NCBI RefSeq assembly: GCF_003651185.1
Contig: NZ_RCDC01000004.1
Span: 916,659 to 980,658 of the forward strand
DNA length: 64,000 nucleotides
Direction: 5' to 3'
Source: Stenotrophomonas rhizophila
GTDB lineage: Bacteria > Pseudomonadota > Gammaproteobacteria > Xanthomonadales > Xanthomonadaceae
Part shown: positions 52,372 through 63,692 of the stretch, piece by piece
Numbering within the stretch: position 1 is the first letter of the stretch
How the letters are laid out: each line of letters opens with the position of its first letter
Translations under genes and position numbers: made by a program
Notes under the pieces: model-generated
The model's database searches: none
What the model was told of the DNA's origin: nothing
What the model saw: the letters and a program-made list of their open reading frames with translations, nothing else

Positions 52372-55300
52372 ATGCCTAAATTTTTCATTGAACACCCGGT
52401 ATTCGCCTGGGTGGTCGCGATCCTGATCTCGCTTGCGGGCGTGATCTCGATCCTGGGTCTGGGCGTGGAGTCCTACCCGAGCATCGCGCCTCCCCAGGTG
52501 ACGGTGAGCGCCACCTACCCCGGCGCCAGCGCCGACACCGCCGAAAAGTCGGTCACCCAGGTGATCGAGCAGCAGCTGACCGGTATCGATCACCTGCTGT
52601 ACTTCAGTTCCTCTTCGGCCTCCAACGGCCGCGTCACCATCACCTTGACCTTCGAAACCGGCACCGATGCCGATATCGCCCAGGTCCAGGTGCAGAACAA
52701 GGTCTCGCTGGCAACGCCTCGCCTGCCGACCGAAGTGACCCAGCAGGGCGTGGTGGTGGCCAAGGCCAACGCCGGCTTCCTGATGGTGGTGGCCCTGCAG
52801 TCCGACAGCGCCTCGATCGACCGCGACGCCCTCAACGACATCGTCGGTTCGCGCGTGCTCGACCAGATCTCGCGTATCCCCGGCGTGGGCAGCACCCAGC
52901 AGTTCGGTTCCGAGTACGCCATGAATATCTGGCTCAACCCGGAAAAGATGCAGGGTTACGGCCTGTCGGCCACCCAGGTACTGGCCGCGATCAAGGACCA
53001 GAACGTGCAGTTCGCGGCCGGTTCGCTGGGCTCGGATCCCTCGCCCGAGGGGCACTACTTCACCGCGACCGTGTCGGCCGAAGGCCGCTTCAGCTCGCCG
53101 GAAGAGTTCGAGAACATCATCCTGCGCGCCAATGCCGACGGCTCGCGCGTGCTGCTCAAGGACGTCGCCCGGATCGCCTTCGGTGCGAACAACTACGGTT
53201 TTGACACCCAGTACAACGGCAAGCCGACCGGTGCCTTCGCGATCCAGCTGCTGCCGGGCGCCAACGCGCTGAACGTGGCCAATGCGGTCACCTCGAAGAT
53301 GGATGAGCTCAAACCGAGCTTCCCGGCTGGTGTCAGCTGGTTCTCGCCGTACGACAGCACCACCTTCGTGAAGATCTCGATCGAGGAAGTGGTCAAGACC
53401 CTGATCGAAGCGGTCGTGCTGGTGTTCCTGGTGATGCTGATCTTCCTGCAGAACTTCCGCGCCACGCTGATCCCGACCCTGGTCATCCCGGTCGCGCTGC
53501 TGGGCACGTTCCTGGGCATGAGCATCATCGGCTTCACCATCAACCAGCTGACGCTGTTTGCGATGGTGCTGGCGATCGGCATCGTGGTCGATGACGCCAT
53601 CGTGGTCATCGAGAACGTCGAACGCATCATGACCGAGGAGAAGCTGCCGCCCAAGGCCGCCACCCAGAAGGCCATGACCCAGATCACCGGTGCGGTGGTG
53701 GCCATCACCGTGGTGCTGGCCGCGGTGTTCATTCCGTCGGCCCTGCAGGGCGGCGCCGCCGGCGAGATCTACAAGCAGTTCGCGCTGACCATCGCCATCG
53801 CGATGGCCTTCTCGGCCTTCCTGGCCCTGGGCTTCACCCCGGCGCTGTGCGCGACGTTCCTCAAGCCGACGCACAACGACAAGCCGAACATCGTCTACCG
53901 CACCTTCAACAAGTACTACGACAAGGTCAGCAACACCTACGTGGGCCACATCACCTCGGCGGTGAAGCATGCCCCGCGCTGGATGATCCTGTTCGTGGTG
54001 CTGACCGTGCTGTGCGGTTTCCTGTTCACGCGCATGCCGGGCAGCTTCCTGCCCGAAGAAGACCAGGGCTACGCGCTGGCGATCGTGCAGCTGCCGCCGG
54101 GCTCGACCAAGTCGCAGACCAACCACGCCTTTGCCCAGATGCGCGGCATCCTGGAAAAGCAGGATGGCTTCGAAGGCATGCTGCAGGTGGCTGGTTTCAG
54201 CTTCGTCGGCTCCGGTGAAAACGTGGGCATGGGCTTCATCCGCCTCAAGCCCTGGGCGGACCGTGACATCACGGTGCCCGAGTTCATCAACAACATGAAC
54301 GGCGCGTTCTACGGGATCAAGGAAGCGCAGATCTTCGTGGTCAACCTGCCGACCGTGCAGGGCCTGGGCCAGTTCGGCGGCTTCGACATGTGGCTGCAGG
54401 ACCGTGGCGGCGTGGGCTATGAGCAGCTGACGCAGGCCCGCAACATCCTGCTCGGCAAGGCGGCGCAGGAAAGCGACCTGCTGACCGGCGTGCGCCCGAA
54501 CGGCCTGGAAAACGCCCCGCAGCTGCAGTTGCACGTGGACCGCGTGCAGGCGCAGACCATGGGCCTGTCGGTGTCGGACGTGTACAGCACCATCCAGCTG
54601 ATGCTGGCCCCGGTGTACGTCAACGACTTCTTCTACGAAGGCCGCATCAAGCGCGTGACCCTGCAGGCCGATGGCCCGTATCGCACCGGTGCGGAATCGT
54701 TGAACAGCTTCTACACGCCCAGCACGCTGCAGACCAATCCCGACGGCACGCAGGCGATGATCCCGCTGAGCACCGTGGTGAAGTCCGAGTGGGTGTCCGC
54801 ACCGCCGTCGCTGAGCCGCTACAACGGCTACTCGGCGGTCAACATCGTCGGTTCGCAGGCGGCCGGGCGCAGCTCGGGCGAGGCGATGCAGGCGATGGAG
54901 CGGATCGTCAACGACGACCTGCCAGCCGGCTTCGGCTACGACTGGTCGGGCATGTCCTACCAGGAAATCCTGGCCGGCAACGCCGCGACCCTGCTGCTGG
55001 TGCTGTCCATCGTGGTGGTGTTCCTCTGCCTTGCCGCGCTGTATGAAAGCTGGTCGATCCCGGTGGCGGTGCTGCTGGTGGTGCCACTGGGTGTCCTCGG
55101 CGCCCTGGCCTTCTCGCTGGCACGTGGCCTGCCGAACGATCTGTACTTCAAGATCGGCCTGATCACGGTGATCGGCCTGGCGGCGAAGAACGCGATCCTG
55201 ATCGTGGAGTTCGCGGTTGAGCAGCGGGCCGCAGGCAAGAACCTGCGCGAGGCGACCATCGAAGCCTCCCGCCTGCGTTTCCGCCCGATCCTGATGACCT

Positions 55301-55545
55301 CGTTTGCCTTCATCATGGGCGTGGTGCCGATGGCCATCTCCACCGGTGCCGGTGCCAACGCGCGTCACGCCATCGGTACCGGCGTGATCGGCGGCATGGT
55401 GTTCGCCACCTTCCTGGGTCTGTTGATGATCCCGGTGTTCTTCGTGGTGGTCCGCCGCATGCTGGGTGACAAGCTGGACGAACCGTCCAAGGAGTTCCTG
55501 GAACGCCAGGGCGAAGCCAATACGGCCCACCGTCCGGATCGTTGA
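52372..55545 (+). CDS. RND multidrug efflux transporter (AcrB/MexB type)
   Basis: A 1057-residue HAE-1 family pump. The proton-relay residues Asp407 and Asp408 are in GIVVDDAIVVIENVERI, at the same positions as in E. coli AcrB. Twelve membrane helices and two large periplasmic loops are evident, with the N-terminus MPKFFIEHPVFAWVVAILI. It exports amphiphilic drugs by proton antiport. Stenotrophomonas has several such pumps; the OMF-less pair with a linked TetR resembles SmeGH-type loci, but I cannot assign the name from sequence alone. It starts 15 bp after the adaptor gene. Confidence 0.95.
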   Translation: MPKFFIEHPVFAWVVAILISLAGVISILGLGVESYPSIAPPQVTVSATYPGASADTAEKSVTQVIEQQLTGIDHLLYFSSSSASNGRVTITLTFETGTDADIAQVQVQNKVSLATPRLPTEVTQQGVVVAKANAGFLMVVALQSDSASIDRDALNDIVGSRVLDQISRIPGVGSTQQFGSEYAMNIWLNPEKMQGYGLSATQVLAAIKDQNVQFAAGSLGSDPSPEGHYFTATVSAEGRFSSPEEFENIILRANADGSRVLLKDVARIAFGANNYGFDTQYNGKPTGAFAIQLLPGANALNVANAVTSKMDELKPSFPAGVSWFSPYDSTTFVKISIEEVVKTLIEAVVLVFLVMLIFLQNFRATLIPTLVIPVALLGTFLGMSIIGFTINQLTLFAMVLAIGIVVDDAIVVIENVERIMTEEKLPPKAATQKAMTQITGAVVAITVVLAAVFIPSALQGGAAGEIYKQFALTIAIAMAFSAFLALGFTPALCATFLKPTHNDKPNIVYRTFNKYYDKVSNTYVGHITSAVKHAPRWMILFVVLTVLCGFLFTRMPGSFLPEEDQGYALAIVQLPPGSTKSQTNHAFAQMRGILEKQDGFEGMLQVAGFSFVGSGENVGMGFIRLKPWADRDITVPEFINNMNGAFYGIKEAQIFVVNLPTVQGLGQFGGFDMWLQDRGGVGYEQLTQARNILLGKAAQESDLLTGVRPNGLENAPQLQLHVDRVQAQTMGLSVSDVYSTIQLMLAPVYVNDFFYEGRIKRVTLQADGPYRTGAESLNSFYTPSTLQTNPDGTQAMIPLSTVVKSEWVSAPPSLSRYNGYSAVNIVGSQAAGRSSGEAMQAMERIVNDDLPAGFGYDWSGMSYQEILAGNAATLLLVLSIVVVFLCLAALYESWSIPVAVLLVVPLGVLGALAFSLARGLPNDLYFKIGLITVIGLAAKNAILIVEFAVEQRAAGKNLREATIEASRLRFRPILMTSFAFIMGVVPMAISTGAGANARHAIGTGVIGGMVFATFLGLLMIPVFFVVVRRMLGDKLDEPSKEFLERQGEANTAHRPDR

Positions 55546-55579
55546 TGCACAGGGGCAGCCACGGTTGCCCCACCGCCAG

Positions 55580-55600
55580 GTGACCACCGTGGGTGGTCAC
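55580..55600. repeat. REP hairpin after the pump gene
   Basis: A perfect 9-bp stem GTGACCACC / GGTGGTCAC with a GTG loop, 10 bp before the terminator. Confidence 0.7.
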
Positions 55601-55609
55601 GCTGGAATG

Positions 55610-55640
55610 AAAAAGCCCCGGCGCGAGCCGGGGCTTTTTT
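55610..55640 (+). terminator. Intrinsic terminator of the RND operon
   Basis: Perfect 13-bp stem AAAAAGCCCCGGC / GCCGGGGCTTTTT with a GCGA tetraloop, ending in TTTTTT. It is the strongest terminator in the window. Confidence 0.95.
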
Positions 55641-55658
55641 GTGTGCGCCGCATGACGG

Positions 55659-55681
55659 GTAGAGCCACACCATGTGTGGCT
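55659..55681. repeat. GTAG-type REP hairpin
   Basis: GTAG followed by AGCCACAC / GTGTGGCT with a CAT loop. Confidence 0.7.
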
Positions 55682-55765
55682 GAGCGGGGGCACGCATCGG
55701 GGGACCAGGTAATGACGGCCGCTTGCCGGCTGCTCCGGGCACCTGCCAGGCAAGGATCGCCGGGT

Positions 55766-55788
55766 TGCCGGCCGACGGCCGGCACTAC
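55766..55788. repeat. GTAG-type REP hairpin, reverse orientation
   Basis: TGCCGGCC / GGCCGGCA with a GAC loop, ending in CTAC (55785-55788). It is the same family as the dimer at 40-133. Confidence 0.7.
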
Positions 55789-55797
55789 CAAATGGTC

Positions 55798-56091
55798 TCA
55801 GCGCAGCAACGCTACTGCCGCGCATACCAACACGATCACCAACGACGGCCACTGCATTGGCATGTAGAAGAAGTGATGGCGGGCATGCTCGCCCACCGCG
55901 CGCGGGCCGCGGTTGAGCACGATGCCGAGCACGACATTGATCGCTGCGCCGATGCCGAATCCGACCAGCAGCTGCGCCAGCGAGGTATTGCCTTTGGCAA
56001 CCGCAGGATCCGGCCACAGCCACATCAGCAGCAACAGGGCGGCAATGGGGGTGAGCAGGGTCAGGAACCCTGCGCCTCGATAAATAACCAT
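55798..56091 (-). CDS. Small two- to three-helix membrane protein, unknown function
   Basis: This 97-residue protein (MVIYRGAGFLTLLTPIAALL at the start) has about three hydrophobic segments and a His-rich loop (GEHARHHFFYMPMQWPS). The start was placed at ATG 56091 with AGGT upstream. It is flanked on both sides by REP hairpins. I recognise no named family. Confidence 0.68.
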   Translation of the reverse strand: MVIYRGAGFLTLLTPIAALLLLMWLWPDPAVAKGNTSLAQLLVGFGIGAAINVVLGIVLNRGPRAVGEHARHHFFYMPMQWPSLVIVLVCAAVALLR

Positions 56092-56136
56092 GGGGTGACC
56101 TGCAGAACGGGGCCGCACATTCTGCACTACCCCGCG

Positions 56137-56157
56137 TTCCGACCAGCGGTCGGCACC
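56137..56157. repeat. REP hairpin
   Basis: CCGACC / GGTCGG with an AGC loop (stem 56139-56144 and 56148-56153), with CTAC nearby. It lies between the small membrane protein and the acyl-CoA dehydrogenase. Confidence 0.6.
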
Positions 56158-56222
56158 TACCTTGATCCGACGCTGGAGCGTCCGCAACCTCTCAAGGCCA
56201 CTTCAGAGGCCCCGGACCGACC

Positions 56223-56245
56223 AGCGGCGCCCAACGGGCGCCGCT
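56223..56245. terminator. Terminator hairpin after the acyl-CoA dehydrogenase
   Basis: A perfect 10-bp stem AGCGGCGCCC / GGGCGCCGCT with a 3-nt loop, 11 bp past the stop of the minus-strand gene. No T-run is present. Confidence 0.55.
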
Positions 56246-56255
56246 GTCCTATCGA

Positions 56256-57404
56256 TCAGCGCAGCCCGGTCTCGTTGCGCGCGATCACCAACCGCTGGAT
56301 TTCCGAGGTGCCCTCGTAGATCTCGGTGATCTTGGCATCACGGAAGTAGCGCTCCAGCGGCATTTCCTTGGAATAGCCCATGCCACCGTGGATCTGCACG
56401 GCCTGGTGGGTAATCCACATCGCCGCTTCGGAGGCGGTCAGCTTGGCGATCGCCGCTTCGTTGCTGAAGCGCTTGCCCTGCCCCTTCACCCACGCCGCGC
56501 GCAGCGTCAGCAGCAGGGCTGCATCCAGCTTGCACTTCATGTCGGCGATCTTCGCTTGGGTCATCTGGAAAGTGCCGATCGCCGCGCCGAAGGCCTTGCG
56601 GTCCTTCACGTACTCGATCGTGGCCTCATAGGCAGCGCGGGCGATGCCGATGGCCTGGGAGGCGATGCCGATGCGGCCGGCGTCAAGCACGCCCATGGCG
56701 ATCTTGAAGCCCTCACCTTCCTTGCCCAGCACGTCGTCGGCGCTGGCCACGTAGTCCTGGAACTCGATTTCGCAGGTGGCCGAGGCGCGGATGCCCAGCT
56801 TCGGCTCGGTCTTGCCCCGGTGGAAGCCGGCCTTGTCGGTGTCGATCATGAAGGCGGTGATGCCACGCGCGCCCTGTTCCGGATCGGTCATCGCAAACAG
56901 CACGATGTACTTGGCCACCGGGCCGGAGGTGATCCAGCTCTTCTTGCCGTTGATCACGTAGGTGCCGTCGGCCTGCTTGACCGCGCGGCAGCGCATGGCT
57001 GTCGCATCCGAACCGGACTGCGGCTCGGTCAGCGCGAACGCACCGATGGCCTCGCCCTCGGCGATGGCGCGCACATACTTCTGCTTCTGCGCTTCGCTGC
57101 CGTGGGTCAGGATGCCGTTGCAGAACAGCGAGTTGTTGACCGACATGATCGTCGAATGCGCAGCGTCCCCGGCGGCGACCTCCACCATCGCCAGGACGTA
57201 GGCGATCGGGTCCATGCCCGCACCGCCGTAGGCTTCGGGCACTTCAATGCCCATCAGCCCGTTCTCGCCCAGCAGGCGAATGTTCTCCAGCGGGAACTCG
57301 CCGGTGCGGTCGTGGTGTTCGGCGCTGGGCGCGATTTTTTCCTGCGCGATTCGGCGCGCAACGTCCTGCAGCATCAACTGCTCTTCGGTAAAACTGAAAT
57401 CCAC
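56256..57404 (-). CDS. Acyl-CoA dehydrogenase
   Basis: The 382-residue FAD enzyme has a normal length for short- or medium-chain acyl-CoA dehydrogenases. Family motifs are FALTEPQSGSDA, QIHGGMGYSKEMPLERYFRDAK (broken here for length) and the catalytic Glu region IYEGTSEIQRLVIARN. It introduces the 2,3-double bond in beta-oxidation and passes electrons to ETF. The start is GTG 57404 with GGAGGG just upstream. It is divergent from the SahR-like regulator. Substrate chain length cannot be read. Confidence 0.92.
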   Translation of the reverse strand: MDFSFTEEQLMLQDVARRIAQEKIAPSAEHHDRTGEFPLENIRLLGENGLMGIEVPEAYGGAGMDPIAYVLAMVEVAAGDAAHSTIMSVNNSLFCNGILTHGSEAQKQKYVRAIAEGEAIGAFALTEPQSGSDATAMRCRAVKQADGTYVINGKKSWITSGPVAKYIVLFAMTDPEQGARGITAFMIDTDKAGFHRGKTEPKLGIRASATCEIEFQDYVASADDVLGKEGEGFKIAMGVLDAGRIGIASQAIGIARAAYEATIEYVKDRKAFGAAIGTFQMTQAKIADMKCKLDAALLLTLRAAWVKGQGKRFSNEAAIAKLTASEAAMWITHQAVQIHGGMGYSKEMPLERYFRDAKITEIYEGTSEIQRLVIARNETGLR

Positions 57405-57494
57405 AACACCCTCCCGGGTACAGAGTGATAAGGGCCGCAGTGCGCGCGGCCCGGTCGGGCGATTGTACCGGGGGCCGGGGAAAGCACGCCTGAC

Positions 57495-57524
57495 TTGACC
57501 GCACCGCCGCCAAAGGACGAAAAT
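57495..57524 (+). promoter_or_regulatory. Promoter of the sahR-metH operon
   Basis: TTGACC (57495-57500), an 18-bp spacer and GAAAAT (57519-57524). The -10 overlaps the left arm of the palindrome before the sahR start. Confidence 0.45.
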
Positions 57525-57552
57525 ATCTCTATATCGCGATAGGTAGATATTT
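57521..57552. promoter_or_regulatory. Palindromic operator abutting the sahR start
   Basis: AAATATCT (57521-57528) and AGATATTT (57545-57552) are perfect inverted arms. Between them is the 10-bp palindrome TATCGCGATA. The site covers the -10 and ends at the base before the ATG, fitting an autoregulatory operator for an ArsR-type dimer. Confidence 0.7.
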
Positions 57553-58482
57553 ATGGATCTCGAGGACTGGTCCGTCCGGCTGAAAGTGTTTGCCGACGCC
57601 ACCCGGGTGCGCCTGCTGGCGCTGCTGGAACAGGAAGAACTCACTGTGGCCGAGCTGTCGGCCATCACCACGCTGGCGCAGCCGCGGGTGTCCACCCACC
57701 TGGCCCGGCTCAAGGAAGCCGGCCTGGTACGCGACCGTCGCTCTGGCGTCTCGGCGTATTACCGCTTCGATGACGCTGCGCTGGATCCGGCGCAGCGCGC
57801 ATTGTGGCATGCCCTGAGCACCGGCAGCGACGACCCGCTGCTGCGCCAGGACGCTGAGCGCGTGGCTGCCGTCATGGCCAGCCGAGCGGCGGACCAGAAC
57901 TGGGCCGACAGCGTCGCCGGCGACATGGAGCGCCATTATTCCCCGGGTCGCACCTGGGAAGCGCTGGCACGCACCGCTCTGCCGTTGCTGGAAACCGGTG
58001 ACGTGCTCGATATCGCCTCCGGTGACGGCGTGCTGGCCGAGCTTGTGGCGCCGCACGCCAAGCGCTACATCTGTATCGACACCAGCGCGCGCGTGGTCGC
58101 CGCTGCCAGCGAGCGCCTGCGCCGGCTGGCCAATGTGGAAGTGCGCGAAGGCGATATGCACGCGTTGCCCTTCCCCGACCAGAGTTTCGACCTGGTGGTG
58201 CTGATGCACGCACTGACCTATGCGGCCAAGCCGGCGCAGGCCGTCGCCGAGGGCGCGCGCGTGCTGCGCCCGGGTGGTCGCCTGCTGTTGTGCAGCCTGG
58301 CCCGCCACGAACACCGTGCGGCCGTGGATGCCTATGGCCACGTCAACCTCGGCTTCAGCGACAAGGAACTGCGCAAGTTCGTGGAGAAGGCCGGCCTGGT
58401 CGTTTCCAGCCTGGAAACCGTGACCCGCGAGAAGCGCCCGCCGCATTTCGAAGTCATTTCGCTGATTGCCAGCAAGCCCTGA
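57553..58482 (+). CDS. sahR: ArsR-family regulator fused to a SAM methyltransferase domain (SahR-like)
   Basis: The 309-residue protein has an N-terminal ArsR winged helix (about 8-85, with TTLAQPRVSTHLARLKEAGL as recognition region) but no metal-binding Cys motif. The second half is a class I methyltransferase fold with DIASGDGVLAELV (SAM motif I) and GDMHALPFPDQSFDLVV. This layout matches SahR, the S-adenosylhomocysteine-responsive regulator of methionine-cycle genes in Proteobacteria. Position and direction agree: metH starts 9 bp downstream. The methyltransferase fold probably acts as a ligand sensor rather than an enzyme. The AT-rich palindrome before its start is its probable operator. 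Confidence 0.82.
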   Translation: MDLEDWSVRLKVFADATRVRLLALLEQEELTVAELSAITTLAQPRVSTHLARLKEAGLVRDRRSGVSAYYRFDDAALDPAQRALWHALSTGSDDPLLRQDAERVAAVMASRAADQNWADSVAGDMERHYSPGRTWEALARTALPLLETGDVLDIASGDGVLAELVAPHAKRYICIDTSARVVAAASERLRRLANVEVREGDMHALPFPDQSFDLVVLMHALTYAAKPAQAVAEGARVLRPGGRLLLCSLARHEHRAAVDAYGHVNLGFSDKELRKFVEKAGLVVSSLETVTREKRPPHFEVISLIASKP

Positions 58483-58491
58483 GGTCTGCCC

Positions 58492-59598
58492 ATGCCATCC
58501 CTGCCCTGGCTCCACCCCGACCGCGTGCATGCGCTGGAAACGGCGCTGGCCCAGCGCATCCTGATCATCGATGGCGCCATGGGCACGATGATCCAGCGCC
58601 ATGGGCTGGAAGAGGACGATTACCGCGGCGCGCGCTTCGCCGGCGGTTACGACCACCAGCACGAGCCCGGCTGCGATCATGCCGCGACCGGTGACACGCC
58701 GGAGGGACATGACCTCAAGGGCAACAACGACCTGCTGTTGCTGACCCGCCCGGAGGTGATCGGCGGCATCCATACCGCGTACCTGGAGGCCGGCGCCGAT
58801 CTGGTCGAGACCAATACGTTCAATGCGACCTCGGTCAGCCAGGCCGACTACCACCTTGAACACCTGGTCTACGAGCTCAACAAAGCCGGTGCTGCAGTGG
58901 CGCGTGCCTGCTGCGATGCAGTCGCGGCGACCACGCCGGGCAAACCGCGCTTCGTGATCGGCGTGCTCGGCCCGACCAGCCGCACCGCGTCGATCAGCCC
59001 GGACGTGAACGATCCCGGCTTCCGCAATACCAGCTTCGATGCGCTGCGCGAGACCTACCGCGAAGCCATCGATGGCCTGATCGACGGTGGCGCCGACACC
59101 CTGATGGTGGAAACCATCTTCGATACGCTCAACGCCAAGGCCGCGCTGTTCGCCATCGAAGAAGTGTTCGATGCGCGCGGTGGTCGACTGCCGGTGATGA
59201 TCTCCGGCACGATCACCGATGCCTCCGGCCGCACCCTCTCCGGGCAGACGGCCGAGGCGTTCTACGCCTCGGTCGCGCATGGCCGGCCGCTGTCGATCGG
59301 GCTGAACTGCGCGCTCGGCGCCAGCGACATGCGGCCCCACGTGGAGACATTGTCCACTGTGGCCGAGTGTCTGGTCAGCGCGCATCCCAATGCCGGCCTG
59401 CCCAATGCCTTCGGCGAGTACGACGAAACCCCGGAAGAAATGGCCACCACGCTGCGCGAGTTCGCCAGCGCCGGTCTGCTCAACCTGGTGGGCGGCTGCT
59501 GCGGCACCACCCCGGCGCACATCCGCGCGATTGCCGAAGCGGTGGCCGATCTGCCGCCGCGCCGCCTGCCCGCACCACCGCTGGAAGACGCGGCATGA
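58492..59598 (+). CDS. metH: Methionine synthase, homocysteine-binding half
   Basis: A 368-residue protein equal to the first domain of cobalamin-dependent methionine synthase (homocysteine S-methyltransferase barrel). Zinc ligands are Cys273 (GLNCALG), Cys336 and Cys337 (GGCCGTTP). The N-terminal DGAMGTMIQ and ETNTFNATS motifs are present. The pterin, B12 and activation domains are missing from this chain and are encoded by the next gene, so both must work together. The gene lies 9 bp after sahR and 63 bp before the second half. Confidence 0.93.
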   Translation: MPSLPWLHPDRVHALETALAQRILIIDGAMGTMIQRHGLEEDDYRGARFAGGYDHQHEPGCDHAATGDTPEGHDLKGNNDLLLLTRPEVIGGIHTAYLEAGADLVETNTFNATSVSQADYHLEHLVYELNKAGAAVARACCDAVAATTPGKPRFVIGVLGPTSRTASISPDVNDPGFRNTSFDALRETYREAIDGLIDGGADTLMVETIFDTLNAKAALFAIEEVFDARGGRLPVMISGTITDASGRTLSGQTAEAFYASVAHGRPLSIGLNCALGASDMRPHVETLSTVAECLVSAHPNAGLPNAFGEYDETPEEMATTLREFASAGLLNLVGGCCGTTPAHIRAIAEAVADLPPRRLPAPPLEDAA

Positions 59599-59661
59599 CC
59601 GCATCCGCCCCACGCTCCCGTTGTCGTTGACCCTCCTCCGCCAGCCCGTGCCAGCCTGCCC

Positions 59662-62346
<2,685 letters not shown>

Positions 62347-62412
62347 GGCGGTCGCCCACCCCGTGCCCGGGTGCGCGCGTCCATAATGCACCGGTCGTCA
62401 CCGAGATCCCGC

Positions 62413-63603
62413 ATGACCGCCCTCCCCCGCGACGCCGTACCGGCCGTCCGCCTGTCCTCGTTCTACCTGTTCTACTACGCCGCTCTGGGCGCGTTCACAC
62501 CGTACTGGTCGTTGTTCCTGACCTCGCGCGGCATGAGCGTCACCGCGATCAGCGTGATGATGGGCATCTGGTATGCCACCCGCATCGTGGCGCCCACCAC
62601 CTGGACCTCCCTCGCCGCCGCCTCGCCGCGCCCGATCTTCTGGCTGCGGCTGGGCTGCGTGATCACCCTGCTGACCTTCTGCGCGTTCCTGCTGCCGTTG
62701 CCGCAGCCGTGGCTGTACCCGGCGATGATCGCGTTCTGTTTCTTCTACAACGCGGTGATGCCACAGTTCGAATCGATCACGTTGACCCACCTGGGCAGCG
62801 ACAGCCATCGCTATGGGCTGATCCGGGTGTGGGGCTCGCTGGGCTTCATCGCCGTGGTGATGCTGTTCGGCTGGATCATCGAAGGCGACGGCGGCGCCGG
62901 CAACGCACATCTGCTGCCGTGGTTGATGCTGCCGCTGTTCGGCCTGCTGACCGCCTCGGGCTTTGCCAACCACTACGCACGCAACCTGCAGCGCAACGAC
63001 GGTGATGCCAGTGGATTCTGGGCGATCGTGCGCAAGCCGCAGGTGCTGGCGTTCTTCCTGGCCGCGTTCATGGAGCAGCTGTCGTTCGGCCCCTATTACA
63101 CCTTCTTCTCGGTCTACATGGATCACCACGGCTACGCGACCTCCACGCTGGGCGTGCTGTGGACGGTCGGGGTGGTGTTCGAAGTGGGTGTGTTCTTCAC
63201 CATCGGCCGCTTCTTCCGCCGCTATGACGCCAGCTGGATGCTGCTGATCGCCCTGCTCAGTTCCGCGGTGCGCTGGGCGGTGACCGCGCTGTTCCCGGAG
63301 AACCTGCCGGTGATGCTCCTCGCCCAGACTGCGCATGCGCTCGGTTTTGCCGCCTTCTTCGCCGCCGCGATGCAGATGCTGGCCACCTACTTCCCCGGGC
63401 GCCTGAACGGCCATGGCCAGGGTTTGTTGTACGGCTTCTCCTCCGGAGTGGGCGGCGTGCTCGGCGCACTGATCGCGGGCCAGTTGTGGCCGATCGATCA
63501 GGGCCGTACCGCGTTCCTCGCGGGCAGTGGCTTTGCATTGGCTGGCGCACTGTTGTGCTTCTTTGCGATCAGTCTGCCGCTGCTGCGGGCGCGCACGCGC
63601 TGA
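62413..63603 (+). CDS. MFS transporter (HcaT/MFS_1-like)
   Basis: A 396-residue membrane protein with about 12 helices. The segments SSFYLFYYAALGAFTPYWSLF, then a loop GIWYATRIVAPTTW, are typical of the nucleoside/phenylpropionate MFS_1-like group (HcaT, LacY-related); FFLAAFMEQLSFGPYYTFFS starts the second half. The substrate is unknown. The start was taken at ATG 62413 (MTALPRD); further upstream in-frame codons lack a ribosome site. Confidence 0.85.
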   Translation: MTALPRDAVPAVRLSSFYLFYYAALGAFTPYWSLFLTSRGMSVTAISVMMGIWYATRIVAPTTWTSLAAASPRPIFWLRLGCVITLLTFCAFLLPLPQPWLYPAMIAFCFFYNAVMPQFESITLTHLGSDSHRYGLIRVWGSLGFIAVVMLFGWIIEGDGGAGNAHLLPWLMLPLFGLLTASGFANHYARNLQRNDGDASGFWAIVRKPQVLAFFLAAFMEQLSFGPYYTFFSVYMDHHGYATSTLGVLWTVGVVFEVGVFFTIGRFFRRYDASWMLLIALLSSAVRWAVTALFPENLPVMLLAQTAHALGFAAFFAAAMQMLATYFPGRLNGHGQGLLYGFSSGVGGVLGALIAGQLWPIDQGRTAFLAGSGFALAGALLCFFAISLPLLRARTR

Positions 63604-63692
63604 TCGTCCGCTCCCGGGCGTACCGGCCACAGTCCGGCAACACGATCCCCCGGATGGGGTAGGCTCAAGGCTCCCCCTGACTGGAGCCGCCG

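Noticed and set aside
50821-55587. A very long minus-strand frame (about 1590 codons) covering the RND adaptor and pump.
   Set aside because: It is the antisense of two clear RND genes and its His/Gln/Arg-rich composition is typical of high-GC shadow frames.
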